From Candidatus Peribacteraceae bacterium (GTDB taxonomy: Bacteria > Patescibacteriota > Gracilibacteria > Peribacterales > Peribacteraceae): DNA of 20,465 bases. Below, in pieces: positions 1 to 6,506 of this stretch (position 1 is the first letter of the stretch; each line of letters starts with the position of its first letter). The stretch is taken from NCBI GenBank assembly GCA_028717505.1, contig JAQUNQ010000004.1, positions 1-20,465 on the forward strand, in the 5' to 3' direction. The notes beneath the pieces were generated by a model that was not told where the DNA came from, ran no database searches, and was given only the letters and a program-made list of their open reading frames with translations. The position numbers and the translations under genes are program-made.

Positions 1-157
1 TCCAATCGAGGAGCAGGACATCGTAGGGGTTCTCCTGCGCGAGCTTCAACCCTTCTTTCCCATCATGGGCGAGATCGACGGCGAAAGAGTGCTCGCGGAG
101 ATACTCCGCGATGTTCCGGGCAATATGCTGCTCGTCTTCGACAATGAGGATGCGCAT
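1..157 (-). CDS. Two-component response regulator, receiver domain (N-terminal part, cut by window edge)
   Basis: Cytoplasmic phospho-acceptor protein of a two-component system, probably a DNA-binding OmpR/PhoB-type regulator. The 52 visible residues begin MRILIVEDEQ and end DVLLLDW, the first half of a CheY-like receiver. The acidic pair sits at residues 8-9 (E7-D8-E9 context) and Asp51 is the expected phosphorylation site. The gene runs out of the window, so the output domain is not visible; the OmpR class is inferred from the receiver style and from the 11-bp direct repeats upstream, which suit that family. The ATG at 157-155 is chosen because the MRILIVEDE start is canonical and a CTTCTTCCTCC tract, not a Shine-Dalgarno, lies just before it. 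A histidine kinase would be expected next, outside the window. Confidence 0.9.
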   Translation of the reverse strand, partial: MRILIVEDEQHIARNIAEYLREHSFAVDLAHDGKEGLKLAQENPYDVLLLDW

Positions 158-166
158 GGAGGAAGA

Positions 167-172
167 AGTATA
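167..172 (-). promoter_or_regulatory. Extended -10 promoter of the response regulator gene
   Basis: The minus strand reads TGTTATACT, an extended -10 (TGn followed by TATACT, 5 of 6 to consensus). No good -35 lies 17 bp upstream (ACGGTA region), as at activator-dependent promoters. The -10 ends only 9 nt before the ATG at 157, so transcription starting about 7 nt downstream would give an almost leaderless mRNA. The four-copy GTG array lies immediately upstream of the -35 position, where an activator would bind. Confidence 0.55.
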
Positions 173-207
173 ACATTCGGAAACGGCCTTACCGTAGGAA
201 GGTCTTT

Positions 208-251
208 GTGATTTCTTTGTGAACATTACGTGGATTTGATGTGATTTTGCA
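208..251. promoter_or_regulatory. Four GTG half-sites in an 11-bp phased array (putative OmpR/PhoB-type operator)
   Basis: GTG occurs at 208, 219, 230 and 241, exactly 11 bp apart. The units are GTGATTTCTTT, GTGAACATTAC, GTGGATTTGAT and GTGATTTTGCA; the first two also share a preceding CTTT. Direct repeats with 11-bp spacing place half-sites on one DNA face and are the known binding pattern of OmpR/PhoB-family dimers. The array sits just upstream of the response regulator promoter, so autoregulation is the simplest reading. It is also divergent to mgtE, about 700 bp away. The binding protein is inferred. Confidence 0.55.
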
Positions 252-329
252 TGGGATGCCTCCCAAAGAGGCAGGGGGACAGCCCTGCCTCGCGATGCCC
301 GAACGGAGCAGCCCGGGTTCACAGCATGG

Positions 330-662
330 TCATTGAGGAGAGTGGAGGAGGGGGGAGGAAGTGAGAGGGATATCCTTTCTTGCGAGAGCATTGATTGTGG
401 GAATCGGCGTGACATTCACGCCGAGAGCGGGGATAGAGAATCCGTGCTCCCCGCTCTCCTGCGCGTTCAACCGCTGCGCCTCCCGATGTTGCACCGCGGG
501 GGTGCGTGCCGGAAGGGCGTCGCTGGATGCACGGATAGATGTGGCGCGGCCGGATACGACTCCCTGTCGTGCCTCTGCGGGGGATGCATATCCGAGGGGC
601 GCGAGGACGGGGAACAGGAAGCCGAAGGCGGCGATGCCGGTCGAGAAGGAGAGTTCCTGCAT
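330..662 (-). CDS. Possible small exported protein (doubtful)
   Basis: I recognise no family. The 110-residue reading frame from the ATG at 662 begins MQELSFSTG, then a hydrophobic stretch (IAAFGFLFPVLAPLGYA) and a possible signal-peptidase site after ASPAEA, followed by about 80 polar residues rich in Ala, Ser and Arg. The start is preceded by CCCTCACCCTTCCT, the same pyrimidine-type leader as other starts in the window, which slightly favours it. Against it: the n-region has an acidic residue and no Lys/Arg, and long open frames also exist on the opposite strand here, as expected in GC-rich non-coding DNA. It could be spurious. Confidence 0.3.
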   Translation of the reverse strand: MQELSFSTGIAAFGFLFPVLAPLGYASPAEARQGVVSGRATSIRASSDALPARTPAVQHREAQRLNAQESGEHGFSIPALGVNVTPIPTINALARKDIPLTSSPLLHSPQ

Positions 663-721
663 AGGAAGGGTGAGGGGGAAGAGGGTAAAAGTGTCTCTCC
701 TGTTGCGACCCCTATAATCCA

Positions 722-738
722 GAGTGGAGGGGGGAACG
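722..738. repeat. G-rich 17-bp repeat, copy 1
   Basis: GAGTGGAGGGGGGAACG is identical to 3421-3437 in the other long intergenic gap. A related purine tract (GAGTGGAGGAGGGGGGAGG) lies at 340-358. All three are in non-coding or doubtful DNA. Function unknown. Confidence 0.6.
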
Positions 739-903
739 AGGAGAGACCGCGCCCATCCTAGGAAGGCGTCCGTTATGTCCTCGTGAAAGCCCCGTGGAAT
801 TCCCGTCAAACAGGGTGATTTTTTTTGTGAAATTTTTTCGATGCATCCCTGTGCGCGTGTGTGCGTATTCTTTGACATGCTTTTGTGTGCTTTTCCTTCC
901 TCC

Positions 904-918
904 CCCCTCGGAGAGGGG
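904..918 (+). other. Short perfect hairpin in the mgtE leader
   Basis: CCCCTC, loop GGA, GAGGGG: a six-base-pair perfect stem ending 28 nt before the mgtE ATG. No T-run follows, so it is not an intrinsic terminator. A role in mgtE expression is conjecture. Confidence 0.3.
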
Positions 919-946
919 CGTAGCATACCTTCACTTCCGACCCTCC

Positions 947-2299
947 ATGAACGACACACTCCTGCGCCAGGTGGACGGCCTCCTCCAACAGAAGAGCGAT
1001 CAGGAGTTGCGGCATTTGCTCTTGCAGGATGATGCGCGCGGCATCGCGGACATCATTGATGCGCTGGAACACGGCAAGCGAAAAACCTTTGGCCTGCTCC
1101 CACCGGAAGTGCAGGCGGAGGTGGTCCAGCTCCTCTCGGAAGCGAGTGTGCATTCCGTGTTGCCGCGCCTCCCGGATTTCACCATCGCACGTTTCCTGCA
1201 TTTTTTGGACGAGGACGAGGCGACAGACATCCTCCAGCGCCTCCCGACCAAGCGGCACCCGCACATTCTGGAGAAGATGAAGGAGGATCGGCGCAAGCGG
1301 GTCGAGAAACTCCTCCTCTACGGGCCGGAGACGGCAGGAGGTCTCATGGACCTGAATTTCCTGGAGGCGGATCCGCAAGCGGCCCTTCCGGCTGTTGTCG
1401 CCACCGTGCAGGAGTATGTCCGCACGCATCACAAGCAAGTGCCTGTTGTTCTCCTTCGGGAGAAAGGGGACATTCTCTGGCTCTCCTCACGCTCCCTCAT
1501 GTCCGGGAACGGTCAGGTTGTGCCGGCACGCATGGCGCGGCCCGTCCCCGTGCTCCACCACGCCACCGATCAGGCGGATGTGCTGGAGACGATGCAGCGC
1601 GAGGGGGCGGACATCGCGTGTGTGACGGACGATCATGGCAAGATCGTGGGGGTGATCCACATGGAAGATCTGCTCCGCGTGGCGGAGGCGGAAGCGAGTG
1701 AGGACGTCTACCGCTTGGGAGGTATGGCGCCGCTCTCCACGAGCTACCTCGAGAGCCGTTTTTCAACGATCTGGCGCAAGCGCGTGGTGTGGCTCTCGGT
1801 CCTCTTCATTGCCGAACTCTTCACTTTCACGGCGCTCGCGCAGTTTGAATCCTCCATCGCGGCGGTCACGGCACTGGCGCTCTTCGTCCCGCTCACCATT
1901 TCCACCGGCGGGAACAGCGGTTCGCAGGCGGCCACCCTCATCACGCGCGCCATGGCGCTGGGGGATGTATCTCCGCGCGACTGGTTCAAGGTTTTGCGTC
2001 ATGAGCTTCTCATGGGTCTGGCGTTGGGTCTCACGCTCGGAGCGGTGGCCTTCGTGCGCGCCTCACTCACGCCGCAGCATGTGCTGGGAAGTGCAGACCG
2101 TTTCATGTTGGGATTGGTCATCGCCCAATCGGTGGCGGCCATCTGCCTCTGGGGGACGGTCGTGGGTTCCATGCTCCCCCTCCTCTTCAAGCGACTGGGC
2201 GTCGATCCGGGCTATGCATCGAGCCCCTTCGTCGCGACATTCGTGGATGTCACGGGGATCGTGATCTATTTCTCGATTGCCAATGCGTTCATCCTCTAG
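947..2299 (+). CDS. mgtE: Magnesium transporter MgtE
   Basis: Mg2+-selective channel of the inner membrane, gated by cytoplasmic Mg2+. The 450-residue protein has the full family architecture: an alpha-helical MgtE N domain (about 1-125, ending with the YGPETAGGLM motif), a tandem CBS pair (about 130-255), and five transmembrane helices from about residue 278. The signature PLTISTGGNSGSQ lies near residues 316-327, and the pore Asp in FVDVTGIVIYF is at about residue 434, matching the essential Asp of characterised MgtE. The open frame extends upstream to 794, but that extension is Cys/Phe-rich and unlike MgtE, so the ATG at 947 (MNDTLLRQVDGLL) is chosen; it follows the pyrimidine tract CCGACCCTCC. 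The gene overlaps rlmN by 17 nt, so the two are probably co-transcribed. The protein is intact. Confidence 0.96.
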   Translation: MNDTLLRQVDGLLQQKSDQELRHLLLQDDARGIADIIDALEHGKRKTFGLLPPEVQAEVVQLLSEASVHSVLPRLPDFTIARFLHFLDEDEATDILQRLPTKRHPHILEKMKEDRRKRVEKLLLYGPETAGGLMDLNFLEADPQAALPAVVATVQEYVRTHHKQVPVVLLREKGDILWLSSRSLMSGNGQVVPARMARPVPVLHHATDQADVLETMQREGADIACVTDDHGKIVGVIHMEDLLRVAEAEASEDVYRLGGMAPLSTSYLESRFSTIWRKRVVWLSVLFIAELFTFTALAQFESSIAAVTALALFVPLTISTGGNSGSQAATLITRAMALGDVSPRDWFKVLRHELLMGLALGLTLGAVAFVRASLTPQHVLGSADRFMLGLVIAQSVAAICLWGTVVGSMLPLLFKRLGVDPGYASSPFVATFVDVTGIVIYFSIANAFIL

Positions 2300-3368
2300 G
2301 GCTCACCCACGCACTCGCAGAGAACACTTCATTGCTCTCTTCCCCTCCGCCCCCGCGTTTCGTCTGAAGCAGGTGGCGCAGGCGCTCTTCCAGGAAGGGG
2401 CAGAGGGTTGGCAGGACATCACGACGTTCCCCGCGTCCATGCGGGAGGCGCTCATGCGTGACGTGCCATGGATGTCCGTGAGCGAAGCTGCGCTCCGTGA
2501 GAGCAAGCGGGGCGATACGTTCAAGGCAGTCCTGAAGACCGCGGACGGACTCGTCTTCGAGACGGTGCTCATGGCGAACGCGCGCGATCAGTGGACGGTG
2601 TGCGTGTCGTCGCAGATCGGCTGTGCGATGCGCTGCACCTTCTGCGCCACGGGGGCCATGGGCCTGCGCCGCAGTCTCACCGAGGATGAGATCGTCGATC
2701 AGCTGCGGTTCTGGAGGGTGTTTCTCCGCTCCCGGCCGCACCTTCCGGAGCGGATCAGCAATGTCGTCTTCATGGGGATGGGCGAACCGCTCGCGAACTA
2801 CGAGAATGTGAAGAGCGCCATCCGGACGTGGCTCGCCTGCACGGACCTCGGGCCGACGCACGTTACCGTCTCCACGGTCGGCGTGCTGCCGCAGATGGAG
2901 GCGCTCCTCACTGACCGCGACTGGCCGGCAGTGCGCATCGCGATCTCGCTCCACAGCGCGGACCAGAAGCGCCGCGAGGAGATCGTGCCCAGCACCGTGC
3001 CGGATTTTCTCGTGAAGCTCGCTGACTGGTCGCGCCGCTACGTCCAGATCCTCGGCAACCGCCGGCATCATCTCACGTTCGAATACACGTTGTTGCAGGG
3101 TGTGAACGACACGGAGGAGGTCGCGCGGGGGCTCGGCACCTTCATACGGAAGACGGGGGTGAAGAAGCTCAATGTGATCCCGTGGAATCCCGTCTCCGGC
3201 AAGGCCTTCGCGCAGAGCACGCAGGAACGCATCGACCGGTTCAAGGCTGTCGTCTCCTCCTTCGGCATTGACGTGACGCAGCGGCACTCCATGGGGGAGG
3301 ACATCGCCGCGGCCTGTGGGCAGCTCGCGACGGCCCATAGCGGCGACCCCTCGCCGCGCGAGGAGTGA
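2283..3368 (+). CDS. rlmN: Dual-specificity RNA methyltransferase RlmN
   Basis: Radical-SAM enzyme that makes 2-methyladenosine at A2503 of 23S rRNA and A37 of some tRNAs, acting in the cytoplasm. In the 361-residue product the [4Fe-4S] motif is Cys114-x3-Cys118-x2-Cys121 (CAMRCTFC). The SAM-site motif VVFMGMGEP follows, and the methylated catalytic Cys is Cys345 in SMGEDIAAACGQL. The conserved VFETVLM before the radical-SAM domain is present. The start is the ATG at 2283; an in-frame TTG at 2277 lies two codons earlier. Either start is inside the end of mgtE, so translation is probably coupled; no Shine-Dalgarno and no pyrimidine tract is seen. Length and motifs are normal. A 6-bp hairpin at 3349-3363 overlaps the stop region without a T-run. 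Confidence 0.96.
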   Translation: MRSSSRAHPRTRREHFIALFPSAPAFRLKQVAQALFQEGAEGWQDITTFPASMREALMRDVPWMSVSEAALRESKRGDTFKAVLKTADGLVFETVLMANARDQWTVCVSSQIGCAMRCTFCATGAMGLRRSLTEDEIVDQLRFWRVFLRSRPHLPERISNVVFMGMGEPLANYENVKSAIRTWLACTDLGPTHVTVSTVGVLPQMEALLTDRDWPAVRIAISLHSADQKRREEIVPSTVPDFLVKLADWSRRYVQILGNRRHHLTFEYTLLQGVNDTEEVARGLGTFIRKTGVKKLNVIPWNPVSGKAFAQSTQERIDRFKAVVSSFGIDVTQRHSMGEDIAAACGQLATAHSGDPSPREE

Positions 3369-3420
3369 GATATCGCACGGCGATTTGGTCATTTCATCTT
3401 GCCACCGACATTTTTTTACG

Positions 3421-3437
3421 GAGTGGAGGGGGGAACG
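3421..3437. repeat. G-rich 17-bp repeat, copy 2
   Basis: Exact copy of the sequence at 722-738, here after a T-run at 3411-3417 downstream of rlmN. It is followed by further G-rich sequence (GGGGGGGAGGGAC). Confidence 0.6.
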
Positions 3438-3527
3438 GGGGGGAGGGACAAAAACAGCCTACAAAATCCCGGAAACGCGCCGATGTGGCGGCGATAGCGG
3501 AGGGGGTCATCGGCGCAGTGCTTTCTT

Positions 3528-3565
3528 TTGCCCTTTCTTTGCCGCGCTTGGCAAAGAAAGGGCAA
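3528..3565. repeat. Perfect 16-bp hairpin, 6-nt loop
   Basis: TTGCCCTTTCTTTGCC (3528-3543), loop GCGCTT, GGCAAAGAAAGGGCAA (3550-3565). Sixteen uninterrupted pairs will not arise by chance in a few hundred bases. It lies downstream of rlmN and may be a dispersed palindromic repeat or a transcription barrier. Confidence 0.85.
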
Positions 3566-3596
3566 CACTCGTTCCGCTGGAGAAGCCCTGTGATTC

Positions 3597-3629
3597 CTTC
3601 TTTCTCTGTCTGCCCGACAGAGAAAGAAG
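3597..3629. repeat. Perfect 14-bp hairpin, 5-nt loop
   Basis: CTTCTTTCTCTGTC (3597-3610), loop TGCCC, GACAGAGAAAGAAG (3616-3629). A second long perfect palindrome 31 bp after the first, with the same pyrimidine-rich left arm and purine-rich right arm. Confidence 0.85.
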
Positions 3630-3632
3630 CAA

Positions 3633-3657
3633 CCCTTCGACTGCGCTCAGGGCAGGC
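3633..3657. repeat. Dispersed-repeat-like element
   Basis: It starts CCCTTCGACTGCGCTCAGGG and continues GCAGGC. From general knowledge, sequences of this form recur in many copies in diverse genomes and give spurious peptides such as LSAVEG and LRSGQA. Only one copy is visible here, so repeat status is recollection, not observation. Confidence 0.5.
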
Positions 3658-3707
3658 GAGAGCGCACCGCGCGCCAAAGCCCGCTCCACCCGGCCCTGTG
3701 CCTCCTC

Positions 3708-3736
3708 ATCGGTTCCTACAAGGATTCGGAACCGAT
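3708..3736. repeat. 9-bp inverted repeat
   Basis: ATCGGTTCC (3708-3716) and GGAACCGAT (3728-3736) are separated by 11 nt. Third palindrome of the island; weaker than the two upstream. Confidence 0.6.
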
Positions 3737-3832
3737 TCGTCGGCAAACGTCTGCGGACAGGGCCTCCCCCTTCACCCCCCGTGGTGCGCGGGACCATCCC
3801 CTTTTGTGTGTAGTGCATGTCTTTCGCTACTC

Positions 3833-3878
3833 AAAAAAGTTCGTTCTTTCTCCCTTTGCAGATGGGGCGAACTCTTTT
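3833..3878. promoter_or_regulatory. Imperfect inverted repeat upstream of atpD
   Basis: AAAAAAGTTCG (3833-3843) pairs with CGAACTCTTTT (3868-3878) at 10 of 11 positions, separated by 24 nt. It ends 43 nt before the atpD start. It could be an operator or mRNA leader structure; there is no direct evidence for either. Confidence 0.35.
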
Positions 3879-3921
3879 AGGATATTCACACTCATTTTTT
3901 CCGACTCTTTCCCTCTCTCGT

Positions 3922-5289
3922 ATGCACGGATCAGTCTCTCAAGTGATGGGCGCGGTGGTGGACTGCGTGTTCCCGCCCGACAAATTGCCCGCTCTCTTCA
4001 ATGCGCTCCGCGTGCAGTGCGGGGACAAGACTCTCACGCTTGAGGTGCAGCAGCACCTCGATGGTGGTGCCGTGCGCACGGTGGCCATGGGTCCCACGGA
4101 CGGCCTCGCGCGCGGGGCAGAGGTACAGGATGCCGGGGCGCCGATTTCCGTGGATGTCGGGCCCGAGACGCTCGGTCGCATGTTCGATGTGTTGGGGGAG
4201 CCGCTCGACGGAATGCCCGCCGTGCACACGAAGAAGAAGTATCCGATTCATCGTCCGGCGCCGTCCTTCGATGATCAGTCCACACAGACGGAGGTGCTGG
4301 AGACGGGCATCAAGGTCATTGATCTCATCTGCCCGATTCTCAAAGGGGGAAAGGTTGGCCTCTTCGGCGGAGCGGGCGTGGGGAAGACCGTCGTTGTGAA
4401 GGAACTCATCCGCAACATCGCCACGGAGCACGGCGGCTACTCGGTGTTCGCCGGGGTGGGGGAGCGCAGCCGCGAGGGGAACGACCTCTACTACGAAATG
4501 AAGGAATCCGGCGTGCTGGAGAAGACGACGCTCGTTTTCGGCCAGATGAATGAGCCTCCCGGACCGCGCCTCCGCGTCGGCCTGACGGGTCTCGCCTACG
4601 CCGAGTACTTCCGCGACGAGGAACAGCGTGATGTCCTTCTCTTCATCGACAATATCTTCCGCTTCACACAGGCAGGTTCCGAAGTTTCGGTCCTCCTCGG
4701 CCGCATCCCTTCGGCTGTCGGCTACCAGCCGACGCTCGCCCACGAAATGGGACAGCTGCAGGAGCGCATCACCTCGACCAAGAAAGGGTCCATCACGTCC
4801 GTGCAGGCGGTGTACGTGCCGGCGGACGACTTCACGGATCCGGCGCCTGCCACCACTTTCGGGCACCTCGATTCCACCATCGTGCTCTCCCGCGCCCTCA
4901 CGGAGCTCGGTATCTACCCGGCCGTCGATCCGCTGGAGTCCACCTCCACCATCATGGCGCCCGACGTCGTCGGCGAGGAACACTACCAGACGGCGCGCGC
5001 CGTACAGAAAGTGCTCCAGCGCTACAAGGAATTGCAGGACATCATCGCGATTCTGGGGATGGAGGAGCTCTCCGAAGATGACAAGCTCGCGGTGAAGCGC
5101 GCCCGCAAGATCCAGAAGTTCCTCTCGCAGCCCTTCTTCGTCGCCGAGACTTTCACCGGCACGCCCGGAAAGTTTGTAAAACGCGAGGATACGGTGAGAA
5201 GCTTCAAGGCCATCCTCGACGGTCAGTACGACGATGTGCCGGAACAGGCCTTCTACATGAAGGGCGGGATTGAAGACGTGAAAGCGTAA
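3922..5289 (+). CDS. atpD: ATP synthase F1 subunit beta
   Basis: Catalytic subunit of the F1 head; makes ATP from ADP and phosphate using rotation driven by ion flow. The 455-residue protein carries the Walker A GGAGVGKT at about residues 149-156, the catalytic-Glu motif GVGERSREGND, the Walker B region LLFIDNIFRF and the C-terminal helical domain with the conserved DELSEEDK-like element (EELSEDDK). Length and spacing are normal. The open frame extends to 3817, but MHGSVSQVMGAVVD is the family start, so the ATG at 3922 is chosen; CTTTCCCTCTCTCGT precedes it. atpD is first in the locus, with atpC 14 nt downstream. In most bacteria atpD and atpC come last, so the order is permuted. It follows a 553-bp gap after rlmN and so needs its own promoter. 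Confidence 0.98.
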   Translation: MHGSVSQVMGAVVDCVFPPDKLPALFNALRVQCGDKTLTLEVQQHLDGGAVRTVAMGPTDGLARGAEVQDAGAPISVDVGPETLGRMFDVLGEPLDGMPAVHTKKKYPIHRPAPSFDDQSTQTEVLETGIKVIDLICPILKGGKVGLFGGAGVGKTVVVKELIRNIATEHGGYSVFAGVGERSREGNDLYYEMKESGVLEKTTLVFGQMNEPPGPRLRVGLTGLAYAEYFRDEEQRDVLLFIDNIFRFTQAGSEVSVLLGRIPSAVGYQPTLAHEMGQLQERITSTKKGSITSVQAVYVPADDFTDPAPATTFGHLDSTIVLSRALTELGIYPAVDPLESTSTIMAPDVVGEEHYQTARAVQKVLQRYKELQDIIAILGMEELSEDDKLAVKRARKIQKFLSQPFFVAETFTGTPGKFVKREDTVRSFKAILDGQYDDVPEQAFYMKGGIEDVKA

Positions 5290-5303
5290 TTTCCCTTCGC
5301 TCC

Positions 5304-5744
5304 ATGCTACGCCTTGAGATCACCACGCCGGATCGCCCCATGTTCGAGGGGGAAGTGAGCTCCGTCTCGCTCCCCACGCCCATGGGCGAGATCACCATTC
5401 TCCCGCATCACATCCCGCTCGTCAGCATCGTGGTCCCGGGGACCGTGACCATTCGGGAGAAGGGAAAGGAGCAACTGCTCGCCGTTTCGCGCGGCGTCAT
5501 CGAAGTGGATGGCAAGACCATCCGCCTGCTCGTGGATACCGCCGATCGCGCGGAGGAGCTCGAGGAGCAGGCGATCCTGAAGGCGAAGGCGGCAGCCGAG
5601 AAGCTCCAGAAAGAGAAGCGCGACGATCGCGAGGGATTCGCCGAGGCGACCGCCCTCCTCGAGCGCGAGCTGGCCCGTCTCCAGGTGGTGCGCCGGCGCC
5701 GTGGTCCGCGTCGTTCCATCCCCACGCCGGGCAGTGGAGAATGA
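5304..5744 (+). CDS. atpC: ATP synthase F1 subunit epsilon
   Basis: Central-stalk subunit that couples the gamma shaft to the c-ring and can inhibit ATP hydrolysis. The 146-residue product begins MLRLEITTPDRPMFEGEVSS and shows the N-terminal beta-sandwich motifs (SLPTPMGEITILPHHIPLVS, then SRGVIEV) followed by an Ala/Glu/Lys-rich two-helix C-terminal domain. The last 17 or so residues (RRRRGPRRSIPTPGSGE) form a basic, Pro-containing tail that looks like an extension beyond the usual C-terminal helix. The ATG at 5304 is preceded by TTTCCCTTCGCTCC. It lies 14 nt after atpD and 31 nt before the next small membrane gene, consistent with one transcript. Confidence 0.95.
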   Translation: MLRLEITTPDRPMFEGEVSSVSLPTPMGEITILPHHIPLVSIVVPGTVTIREKGKEQLLAVSRGVIEVDGKTIRLLVDTADRAEELEEQAILKAKAAAEKLQKEKRDDREGFAEATALLERELARLQVVRRRRGPRRSIPTPGSGE

Positions 5745-5775
5745 GAGGCAGTCTCCAGGCAAAAATCCTCCGCAG

Positions 5776-5979
5776 ATGGGTTTCCTCCTGAGTCTCCGAC
5801 TCGCATGGAGTTTGGGTTATATCATCGCCGTTCCTGCGGTCGTGTTCGGCTTCGGCGGGGCGTACGCGGATAAGCAGTTCGGCACTTCCCCGTGGCTGCT
5901 CCTCATCGGTTTTGCGCTTGCCGTCACACTCTCGGGGCTAGGGGTGTACCGGAAGGTGAAGGAGATTCTTGGGGAATAG
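5776..5979 (+). CDS. AtpI/AtpQ-like small membrane protein of the ATP synthase locus
   Basis: A 67-residue protein with two transmembrane helices. The segment GGAYADKQFGTSPWLLLIGF matches the small F0F1-ATPase-associated family (ATPase gene1 / AtpZ-AtpQ type), whose members have G-x-x-x-D-x-x-x-G-T-S-P between the helices. Such proteins are thought to help c-ring assembly or Mg2+ supply; no catalytic role is known. The frame is open further upstream, but those residues are charged and proline-rich, so the ATG at 5776 (MGFLLSLRLAW) is chosen; AAAAATCCTCCGCAG precedes it. It follows atpC by 31 nt and is followed by a 527-bp gap before atpB, the only large break in the locus. A possible antisense gene overlaps its last 56 nt. 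Confidence 0.8.
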   Translation: MGFLLSLRLAWSLGYIIAVPAVVFGFGGAYADKQFGTSPWLLLIGFALAVTLSGLGVYRKVKEILGE

Positions 5980-6331
5980 CGGATGCACTGTCCGTCACAG
6001 AGACATGCCACATTCCATGTCTGTTCAGACTTCTGATTTGTTCGAGTCTCGTCTGGATTTGTTCTGCATGCTCGGGAGAGACATCGCGCGCATAGAGAGC
6101 ACTTGTGCTGTATGGTTCAAGCACGACATGCTTCCCGGCAATTTGTTGGATGATCTCACTCGCTTCCCGCAGCGGACGGCCGAATCTTCCGTGGTCGGGA
6201 TCCGTGAGTTCAGGATCATCTTTCGGGAAAGTTTTGCTCCGATCGGCGGCATCGGAAAACGAGTCATCCTTTTCCGGGTGTAAACCCACACTTGGCCAAT
6301 AGATTGCTGCATACACATCTTTTTTTTCCAT
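5924..6331 (-). CDS. Hypothetical protein, antisense inside the ATP synthase locus
   Basis: No family recognised. The 135-residue frame starts MEKKDVYAAIYWPSVGLHPE, with an A-rich start region typical of real starts, and has a charged helical stretch (REASEIIQQIAGKHVVLEPY and SPEHAEQIQTRLEQIRSLNR). No signal peptide or transmembrane helix is seen, so it is probably cytoplasmic. Upstream is AAGGAA, about 11 nt from the ATG: a weak, slightly distant Shine-Dalgarno. The last 25 or so residues are Ser/Pro-rich and overlap the end of the AtpI-like gene. A competing plus-strand frame (5969-6283) covers the same DNA and also lacks homology; the minus frame has the more protein-like composition. If real, it divides the locus into D-C-I and B-E-F-H-A-G transcripts. 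Confidence 0.45.
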   Translation of the reverse strand: MEKKDVYAAIYWPSVGLHPEKDDSFSDAADRSKTFPKDDPELTDPDHGRFGRPLREASEIIQQIAGKHVVLEPYSTSALYARDVSPEHAEQIQTRLEQIRSLNRHGMWHVSVTDSASAIPQESPSPSGTPLAPRV

Positions 6332-6466
6332 GGCTGTAGTATTTCCTTGTTTCGAATATTCTCAAAGGCACCTCGGTTCACCCGATTGTGTCGCGAAGGG
6401 GAGAGCTCTTTCACAGGCCCCGGAAGTTTGCCGTATGCGGAATGATACGAACAATTACCATGGAAT

Positions 6467-6496
6467 TTGCATTCCCAATTTCAAATTTTCCATTAT
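6467..6496 (+). promoter_or_regulatory. Possible promoter of atpB
   Basis: TTGCAT (6467-6472), 18-bp spacer, CATTAT (6491-6496), each about 4 of 6 to consensus, in an A/T-rich pocket of otherwise GC-rich DNA. The -10 ends 10 nt before the atpB ATG, so the transcript would be nearly leaderless, as at the response regulator gene. The 527-bp gap upstream makes a separate atpB promoter likely. Confidence 0.4.
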
Positions 6497-6506
6497 CCTT
6501 CCCCCG

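Larger units (their letters stand above)
663..946. other. Non-coding stretch upstream of mgtE
   Basis: No convincing gene. It holds a G-rich 17-bp repeat copy at 722-738, an isolated TATAAT at 713-718 without a matching -35, an exact TTGACA at 872-877 without a -10 at the right distance, and a 6-bp perfect hairpin with a 3-nt loop (CCCCTC GGA GAGGGG) at 904-918, 28 nt before the mgtE start. The hairpin could affect mgtE translation or be chance in C/G-rich DNA. No Mg2+ riboswitch (M-box) was recognised, although this would be its place. Confidence 0.5.
3369..3921. other. Hairpin- and repeat-rich intergenic island between rlmN and atpD
   Basis: This 553-bp stretch holds no credible gene. Its open frames translate low-complexity strings such as ALSAVEG and LRSGQAR, typical spurious translations of dispersed repeats. 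It contains a G-rich 17-bp repeat, two long perfect hairpins, a CCCTTCGACTGCGCTCAGGG element, a third 9-bp inverted repeat and an imperfect inverted repeat before atpD. Strong secondary structure could also stop transcription from rlmN, but no hairpin is followed by a clear T-run. A weak promoter for atpD is possible (TAGGAT near 3878), not convincing. Confidence 0.7.

Noticed and set aside
333..761. Plus-strand frames at 333-761 and 361-717
   Set aside because: Arg/Gly/Cys-rich compositions typical of antisense reading in GC-rich DNA; no start context and no family resemblance.
872..900. Exact TTGACA at 872-877 as mgtE promoter
   Set aside because: Seventeen bases downstream is CCTTCC, not a -10; no acceptable -10 at 16-18 bp.
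794..946. N-terminal extension of MgtE from 794
   Set aside because: The extra residues are Phe/Cys/Pro-rich and unlike MgtE; the family start fits the ATG at 947.
3507..3880. Open frames in the rlmN-atpD gap (e.g. 3507-3818 minus, 3365-3880 plus)
   Set aside because: They translate hairpins and repeat sequence (ALSAVEG, LRSGQAR) and have no protein-like features.
5969..6283. Plus-strand 104-residue frame between the I-like gene and atpB
   Set aside because: It is antisense to the more protein-like minus frame, has no good start context and no recognisable family. Kept only as the competitor of that call.
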